Part shown: piece after piece, positions 22,481-23,437 of the stretch
Layout: the number at the start of each line of letters is the position of its first letter
How positions within the stretch are numbered: the first letter of the stretch is position 1
DNA from: Casp-Chloro-G3 sp002816715
GTDB taxonomy: Bacteria > Chloroflexota > Dehalococcoidia > Lucifugimonadales > UBA3495
Direction: 5' to 3'
DNA: 23,437 nucleotides
NCBI GenBank assembly: GCA_027623815.1
Contig: JAQBUV010000041.1
Span: forward strand, 1 to 23,437
Position numbers and translations under genes: made by a program
The notes under the pieces: model-generated
The model's input: the letters and a program-made list of their open reading frames with translations, nothing else
The model's database searches: none
Told to the model about the DNA's origin: nothing

Positions 22481-22507
22481 GTCACTCCCGTCACTGTGGG
22501 AAGTCAC
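22481..22507. repeat. three GTCAC repeats between primase and ParB-methylase genes
   Basis: GTCAC occurs at 22481-22485, 22490-22494 and 22503-22507, with the first two extended to GTCACT. The stretch lies 35-60 bases before the ParB-methylase start. It could be a binding site for a regulator or for the ParB-type protein, or coincidence. Confidence 0.4.
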
Positions 22508-22540
22508 ACATATGGGAAAACAGGCCAGGAGAACAGCCAG

Positions 22541-23437
22541 ATGACCAACACTCAGGAGCTAGCCATTACTCAGATGCCCATAGGGGATCTGCACCCAGAC
22601 CCAGCCAACCCCCGGCGCATCAGCGATGAGGAACTGGAGTCGCTGACCCGGAGTATTCGGGAGTTCGGGATGCCGGAACCCATCATCGCCCGCAGGGAGG
22701 ATCTGACCGTTATCGGGGGACACCAGAGACTGCTGGCCGCCCGGCGGTTGGGCTTGAAGACGGTGCCAGTGGTGTTGGTGGACCTGTCCCAGGAGCAAGC
22801 CCACCTGCTGAACCTGGCCCTCAACCGCATCAGCGGCACCTGGGACCAGGAGTTGTTGGCCCGCCTGCTGGGTGAGCTGCATTCCTTGCCTGACGTGGAC
22901 CTTACCCTCTCTGGCTTCTCTGAAGACGAACTCAAGAAACACCTGAAGGGGTTGGAGGCCCGGGAGAAGAAGGAGCGCCTGGAGACCTTCGACCTGGACG
23001 CTGCGCTGGAGCAGGCGTCACGGGCGGCACCAGTGGCCCACACCGGCGATCTGTGGCGGTTGGGGGAGCACAGGTTGCTTTGCGGCGATGCCACCGACAG
23101 CGGCGACGTGGCGCGGTTGATGGGGGAAGCTCGGGCCAGCATGGCCTTCACTGACCCGCCCTACAACGTGGCCTACGGAGAACACGGCGGCGCACCTGAG
23201 CAAGGTCGCCGACGCGCCATCCAGAACGACGACCTGGGGACCGGCTTCTACGACTTTCTGCTGGCAGCCTGCCGCAACCTGCTGTCCTTCACTGACGGCG
23301 CGGTCTACGTTTGCATGTCCTCCTCGGAATTGCATACCCTGCAGAAAGCCTTCGTTGACGCTGGTGGTCACTGGTCGACCTTCATCATCTGGGCCAAGAA
23401 CACCTTTACCCTGGGTCGCTCCGATTACCAGCGCCAG
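22541..23437 (+). CDS. ParB-like nuclease domain fused to DNA methyltransferase (partial)
   Basis: The frame from ATG 22541 stays open for 299 codons to the end of the window, so the C-terminus is missing. Residues 1-100 form a ParB/sulfiredoxin-type domain (LHPDPANPRR at 17-26, EFGMPEPIIA, VIGGHQRLLAARRLG at 57-71). A short charged linker (KKHLKGLEAREKKERLE) follows, then TGDLWRLGEHRLLCGDATD (168-186) and the methyltransferase motif IV DPPYN (205-209) of N6-adenine/N4-cytosine enzymes; the SAM-binding FxGxG part must lie beyond the edge. This fusion is common in prophages, where it probably protects or marks phage DNA. AGGAGA (22526-22531) supports the start. It follows the primase by 101 bases, probably in one transcript. 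Confidence 0.92.
   Translation, partial: MTNTQELAITQMPIGDLHPDPANPRRISDEELESLTRSIREFGMPEPIIARREDLTVIGGHQRLLAARRLGLKTVPVVLVDLSQEQAHLLNLALNRISGTWDQELLARLLGELHSLPDVDLTLSGFSEDELKKHLKGLEAREKKERLETFDLDAALEQASRAAPVAHTGDLWRLGEHRLLCGDATDSGDVARLMGEARASMAFTDPPYNVAYGEHGGAPEQGRRRAIQNDDLGTGFYDFLLAACRNLLSFTDGAVYVCMSSSELHTLQKAFVDAGGHWSTFIIWAKNTFTLGRSDYQRQ

Noticed and set aside
22512..22544. Ten-codon frame MGKQARRTAR ending in ATGA overlap with the ParB-methylase start
   Set aside because: No ribosome site and too short to judge; basic content alone is not evidence.

Overview
The window looks like chromosomal DNA from a free-living, GC-rich bacterium, most likely a Chloroflexota lineage such as the SAR202/Dehalococcoidia group. 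This is inferred from the gene mix: a GatC/AtzG-like amidase pair, an EHN-type epoxide hydrolase, an F420/LLM oxidoreductase, HyuA/HyuB, a Lin0512 protein, and an SCO1664–DUF3090 pair. No single marker proves it; a dnaN or 16S tree would decide. No tRNA, rRNA or CRISPR array was found.

Positions 1-6550 carry a catabolic or accessory set on the + strand: an AtzG/GatC-like small subunit overlapping an amidase, an epoxide hydrolase, a class III aminotransferase related to glutamate-1-semialdehyde aminomutase, a luciferase-like monooxygenase, and an unrecognised 165-residue protein. The aminotransferase is flanked by two gene stubs, the N-terminus of an MFS transporter (3319-3411) and the N-terminus of a phage terminase small subunit-like protein (4893-5006). 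This suggests repeated recombination here.

Positions 6654-14400 hold dnaN (minus) divergent from an AlaX-type Ala-tRNA editing protein, which is preceded by an extended -10 promoter. Next comes a hydantoinase/oxoprolinase-type cluster in which hyuA and hyuB are separated by a CopG/BrnA-like antitoxin with no visible toxin and a PIG-L/LmbE deacetylase. A DUF1059 protein (+) and a Lin0512 protein (-) converge on a perfect 38-bp palindrome.

Positions 14617-19460 hold a molybdate ABC transporter (modA-modB-modC), a HAD phosphatase, and the minus-strand pair DUF3090 then SCO1664-family kinase-like protein. That pair appears to be driven by a well-formed promoter that would give a leaderless mRNA.

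From about 20050 to the right edge the character changes. A comM/yifB-type gene (minus) keeps only its C-terminal third and stops abruptly at the conserved NPCPCG region. Beyond it, on the + strand, lie a primase-polymerase/SF3 helicase resembling the NrS-1 phage enzyme and a ParB-nuclease/DNA methyltransferase fusion cut off by the window end. The simplest reading is the left end of a prophage or integrative element inserted into comM; a chimeric assembly is the main alternative.
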